Assembly: GCA_016712345.1 (NCBI GenBank)
Contig: JADJRH010000001.1
Span: 558,001 to 622,000, forward strand
DNA length: 64,000 bases
Origin: Polyangiaceae bacterium
Lineage (GTDB): Bacteria > Myxococcota_A > Polyangia > Polyangiales > Polyangiaceae
Reading direction: 5' to 3'
Part shown: positions 60,843 through 64,000 of the stretch, piece after piece
How positions within the stretch are numbered: position 1 is the stretch's first letter
How the letters are laid out: each line of letters begins with the position of its first letter
The notes under the pieces: generated by a model
Seen by the model: only the letters and a program-made list of their open reading frames with translations
Told to the model about the DNA's origin: nothing
Database searches by the model: none
Translations under genes and position numbers: made by a program

Positions 60843-63800
60843 TCACTTCTTCGGCTTGGTAGTGGCCTTATCGAGGGCACTCTTCTCTTTTGACTGATTG
60901 GCGTCGCCCGACGGGGATGACGAAGCAGCGCCTTTGTCGTCGGCCGCGGCCTTGGTGTCTTGTTTGGCCGGCGCCGCTTCTTCGGGCGGAGCATCACCCT
61001 TGAAGAACGTGCCGTCCATATTCACCGCCAGGGGCTTGTCGGTGAGGCCGGCGGCAACGCGGTTGGGAGCACCGCGGAATTCGTCAATCAAGTGGTATTC
61101 AGCACCGTAGTTCTTGGCGAGCCACACTTCGCAGGCGCGTGAGAACTCATCGAAGAACTGGTGTTTCACCGACAGATCGAGGCAGGTCTTAAACGCCGCC
61201 TTGGCCGCTTGCTTTTGCGGTTCGCTCGCTTCGTCGAGCGAGGCGTAATAGTTGAACTTGATATCTTCCCAGGTCAGATCCGGAATGAGCGGGTGAGGCC
61301 CTTTCTGGTTCCATTCTTTGGGAATGGGAGCAGCGCGGAATTCGGCCACGAACTTGCCCCACATTTGACCGACGCGCGAACCGGCAGCGATAACCCAACG
61401 CGGGGGCGGTGTCGGCTGAAGCGTAACGATCTTTTGATACTCTTTGTCGGCCTCTTCAATGGTGGAGCGCTTCTTCTTCACCCAATCGCCGACCTTCGTA
61501 TTGATGTGTTTGAGCACGTCGGCGCGCTCGCCGGAGCCCTTGTATTCAGGGAATCGAATTTTATCGACTTCCTTTTTCTTTTGCTCCGCGAAGAAGAACA
61601 ACGCCTCGCCCACTGCGGTGAGCGCTTTACCCAAGCGACGATACCGATCGTTCTCGTCGGGATAAGTGGCCTCAATCTTCTTCATTTGCGCTTCAGGATT
61701 GGCCCACAAACCGCGAACCTTGTTGTATTCGCTCTGAGCCTGTGAAGCGTTGTTGATCTTTGTGTACACACGGCCCATCAATGCGTGCGCTTGGATTTGC
61801 ACGTCGAGCGCCGCGTTGCGGTCAATCTGGCTAAGGGCGCTCGAAAGGCGTTTGCGAGCGTTGTCCCAGTCTTCTTTTTCGGCGTAGTGCGCGCCGATAG
61901 CGAATGCGATAGCCGCCGTTTGAGCCGGCTTTTGGCTGCCGTAGTTTTTATTGAAAAGGTCGGCGTCCTTAATGGCCTGGTCTTCTTGACCAAGACCCAG
62001 GCGCAACACGACGGCGTCTTGAAGCGATTCGGGCGCTTTATCCATCTTGGGATTTTCGCGGGCGAAACGCTCGTACCAGTTTGCGGCTTCTTCATACACC
62101 GCAATGGCTTGGTAGTTACCACCGATCTCGTAAACGGCCTTTTTGGCGGGCTCGGTGTTATTGAGGTTGTATTGCGGATCGATGAGGATTCGGCGCGCCG
62201 AAATCGCTTTGGCGATAAGGCGAGCGGCCTGGAAAGCACGAGCCGCGTTATAAAGAATTTCTTCAGCGCGCTCACAGGCGGGTTGCTTGTTTTTGCAAGC
62301 TTCCTCGCTGTACTTGCGCCACATATCCATGTACGCGGTGGCGGCTTTCTCAAACTGCTTGGGAGCGTCGGGGCCACCTTTGCCGGCGGCTTCAACGAGT
62401 TTTTCAGCGCGGAGGCGCTCAATGTCTCGTTGAATGCGAATGAGCGTTCCGCATTGCTCGGCATCTTTCTCTTTGCCCTTTTGGCAGAACGACTCAATAA
62501 ACTTGGGAACGTCGGCCGCCATGTCGTCATAACAAGACGGATGTGCCGGTTCGAGGCTTGCGCCCATGATATTGAGCGATTCGAGATAAAGCTGCGAGGC
62601 GTAGATCGCGGCATCGCGGTCGGCGTGGTTAATGGCGATATCGCGGAAACCGAGCGCCGCCTCTTCCCAATGTTGAGCTTCAAAGTAAGTACGCGCGCGG
62701 GCATACTTCACTTCAACGTATTGCTCTTGAGCGTCTTTGTCGTTGGCCGGCGGCTTGATGTAGCAGACGTAACGATTGAAGGCCGTTAGCATGCCCTTTT
62801 GATTTTCAGTCAGATCTTTGGGCGCAAGCTCTTTGGCTTTGCTAACGGCTTTGCCCTTCTTGTTCTTGTCTTCGCCGCCGGGAAGGTTGCCGGTGCCTTT
62901 GCGATCCTGGCCGCCCTTGTGCGTTTCGGTATAGATGTTCTGATAACAGAGCACTGCGGCGTACGCAGCTTCAGGAGCCTCGGGACCGGTGGGATTATCG
63001 GCAACAACCGCATCGAAAGCCGGACCGCACTTGGCCCAATCTTTATTGAAATAAAGAAGGTCGGCCATTGCGTATTTGATCTTGGGAATGTTCGGCCAGT
63101 CTTCTTTAACGATGCGCGGGAATTCAAACTTGTTGAATTGGTCCTGCTTAAAGGAGCCGATCACTTTTTCATAAAGCTGCGCGGCAAGCGCCATTGTCTT
63201 TTTATCGCCCGTGCCGCGAACGCCGCCCGAGCCGACGGCTTCAAGGTGCCACGCCATTGCTGTTTCGCTGAGCAGCTCGGCCGTAACGTTGGCGCACTTG
63301 AGTTTGGCGTCGTCGGGATGACTTTCTTTGTCGAACTTTGAATAGACATCAATTTGCTTCGACAGCTCGGTCATAATCTGGTCTTTATTGCCAGACTTCA
63401 TTGCGAGCGTTGCTTCAGCAATGTGCGCTTGATAAACGCAATATTTTGGCCCGCGGTCGCGGGTCATTAGATCTTGATAAAGCTCAATGCCTTCTTTGTA
63501 ATGGCCGGTGTCCAGGTAGTTTTGACCCAGCTCGTCCATCATCTTGAAGGTTTTTTCAGTGCTGCCACCGGCGTCGCCCGAGAGCGGCTTGAAGAAGTCG
63601 TGAGCTTTCTTCGGCTCGCCGGCCAATGCGTACACCGGAACGAGGTCGCGGCGTGCCGAGTTGGCGAGTTCCTTCGCGTTGGGAAGGTTGGTGTATTGCT
63701 GGCCGAAATCGATGGTTTTCTTAAACTCGCTGATAGCCTTTTGGAAGTCGCCCTTGTTCCAATAAACGTAGGCCAACTTGTAATGGGCATACCCGAACAC

Positions 63801-64000
63801 TTTGTTATCGGGCGGCGGGTATTTTGTAACTTCGGTATACGAGGCCTCGGCCAATGCCCATTTGCTGGGATCGCCCTGCGCTTCATTGAAGAACAACTCG
63901 CCGAATGCGAGGTAGGCGTTGGCAATAAACTTTGATTGCGGCCAGTTTTGAATGAGCTTTAGGTAGACTTTACGAGCTTTTTCGAGGTCATTTGCCTGCT
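60843..64000 (-). CDS. gltD: Large TPR protein, GltD/AgmU-like (cut by window edge)
   Basis: At least 1052 residues; the frame stays open to the window end (QANDLEKARKVYLKLIQNWP reads through), so the true start lies outside, and an apparent start at 63896 is only a TTG inside a repeat. It has TPR-type helical repeats of outer-membrane assembly style (AYLAFGELFFNEAQG, AHYKLAYVYWNKGDFQKAISEFKK, LDTGHYKEGIELYQDLM, AARAFQAARLIAKAISARRIL), then an acidic, Lys/Ala/Ser-rich C terminus. No membrane segment is in the visible part. GltD (AgmU) of Myxococcus is a long periplasmic TPR protein next to GltE; the position here fits. The symbol is provisional. Confidence 0.72.
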   Translation of the reverse strand, partial: QANDLEKARKVYLKLIQNWPQSKFIANAYLAFGELFFNEAQGDPSKWALAEASYTEVTKYPPPDNKVFGYAHYKLAYVYWNKGDFQKAISEFKKTIDFGQQYTNLPNAKELANSARRDLVPVYALAGEPKKAHDFFKPLSGDAGGSTEKTFKMMDELGQNYLDTGHYKEGIELYQDLMTRDRGPKYCVYQAHIAEATLAMKSGNKDQIMTELSKQIDVYSKFDKESHPDDAKLKCANVTAELLSETAMAWHLEAVGSGGVRGTGDKKTMALAAQLYEKVIGSFKQDQFNKFEFPRIVKEDWPNIPKIKYAMADLLYFNKDWAKCGPAFDAVVADNPTGPEAPEAAYAAVLCYQNIYTETHKGGQDRKGTGNLPGGEDKNKKGKAVSKAKELAPKDLTENQKGMLTAFNRYVCYIKPPANDKDAQEQYVEVKYARARTYFEAQHWEEAALGFRDIAINHADRDAAIYASQLYLESLNIMGASLEPAHPSCYDDMAADVPKFIESFCQKGKEKDAEQCGTLIRIQRDIERLRAEKLVEAAGKGGPDAPKQFEKAATAYMDMWRKYSEEACKNKQPACERAEEILYNAARAFQAARLIAKAISARRILIDPQYNLNNTEPAKKAVYEIGGNYQAIAVYEEAANWYERFARENPKMDKAPESLQDAVVLRLGLGQEDQAIKDADLFNKNYGSQKPAQTAAIAFAIGAHYAEKEDWDNARKRLSSALSQIDRNAALDVQIQAHALMGRVYTKINNASQAQSEYNKVRGLWANPEAQMKKIEATYPDENDRYRRLGKALTAVGEALFFFAEQKKKEVDKIRFPEYKGSGERADVLKHINTKVGDWVKKKRSTIEEADKEYQKIVTLQPTPPPRWVIAAGSRVGQMWGKFVAEFRAAPIPKEWNQKGPHPLIPDLTWEDIKFNYYASLDEASEPQKQAAKAAFKTCLDLSVKHQFFDEFSRACEVWLAKNYGAEYHLIDEFRGAPNRVAAGLTDKPLAVNMDGTFFKGDAPPEEAAPAKQDTKAAADDKGAASSSPSGDANQSKEKSALDKATTKPKK

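Noticed and set aside
63788..63896. Start of the GltD-like protein at 63896
   Set aside because: The codon is TTG within a TPR helix (GELFFNEAQG) and the frame remains open to the window edge, so the gene is partial.

Overview
The window looks like chromosomal DNA of a Myxococcota/Polyangia-type deltaproteobacterium. It is GC-rich overall. It carries three large Hanks-type Ser/Thr kinases of myxobacterial style, Gly-rich VWA lipoproteins, many TPR proteins, a two-RRM RNA-binding protein, and a gene cluster resembling the Myxococcus Glt/Agl gliding-motility envelope machine. I saw no tRNA, rRNA, CRISPR array, integrase or transposase gene.

Layout. 0-11.1 kb: cell-shape locus on the minus strand, with mreB, then an inserted two-gene module, a lone Uma2 gene on the opposite strand, and mreC-mreD-mrdA (mrdA runs off the left edge). 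The inserted genes encode a cytosolic trypsin-like protease fused to a helical adaptor-like region and a degenerate STAND NTPase, and a lipoprotein with about 14 propeller blades, one transmembrane helix and an intact P-loop NTPase. They overlap by ATGA and follow mreB by 42 bp. This is the best candidate for an undescribed system: an envelope sensor wired to an intracellular protease. 11.4-15.5 kb: rpmG (L33), the RRM protein, a di-iron ferritin/desaturase-like protein and lgt. 15.5-22.9 kb: molybdenum-cofactor genes, patatin-moaB-moeA and an enoyl-CoA hydratase on plus, moaD-moaA-moaC-moaE on minus. MoaC is fused to a NarM-like nitrate-reductase-associated domain, and MoaB and MoaE both end in His-rich tails. 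23-42 kb: three kinases, a VWA lipoprotein, an envelope protein, a rhodanese, an M19-like hydrolase lipoprotein, and an unassigned minus-strand trio. 42.7-64 kb: a minus-strand Glt-like cluster in the order GltD-like (partial), GltE-like TPR lipoprotein, small secreted protein, FHA/TonB-like GltG protein, TPR lipoprotein, and a giant TPR protein split by an apparent single-base frameshift.

Repeats. The motif GTGTAC/GTACAC recurs throughout. It sits at the centre of palindromic intergenic repeats (11.9, 19.2, 42.2-42.7 kb), in loops of hairpins between convergent genes, and in a seven-unit array at 58.85-59.08 kb. It also appears inside genes using the otherwise rare Val codon GTA. It is sparse in the propeller/protease module, which fits a different origin for that module. 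Other repeats are a 17-bp minisatellite (28.9 kb), a 60-bp tandem duplication (42.4 kb) and 104-bp hairpin-forming repeats abutting gltG (55.7-55.97 kb).

All family assignments were made by reading motifs and from memory of the families; no database search was run and all counts are by eye.
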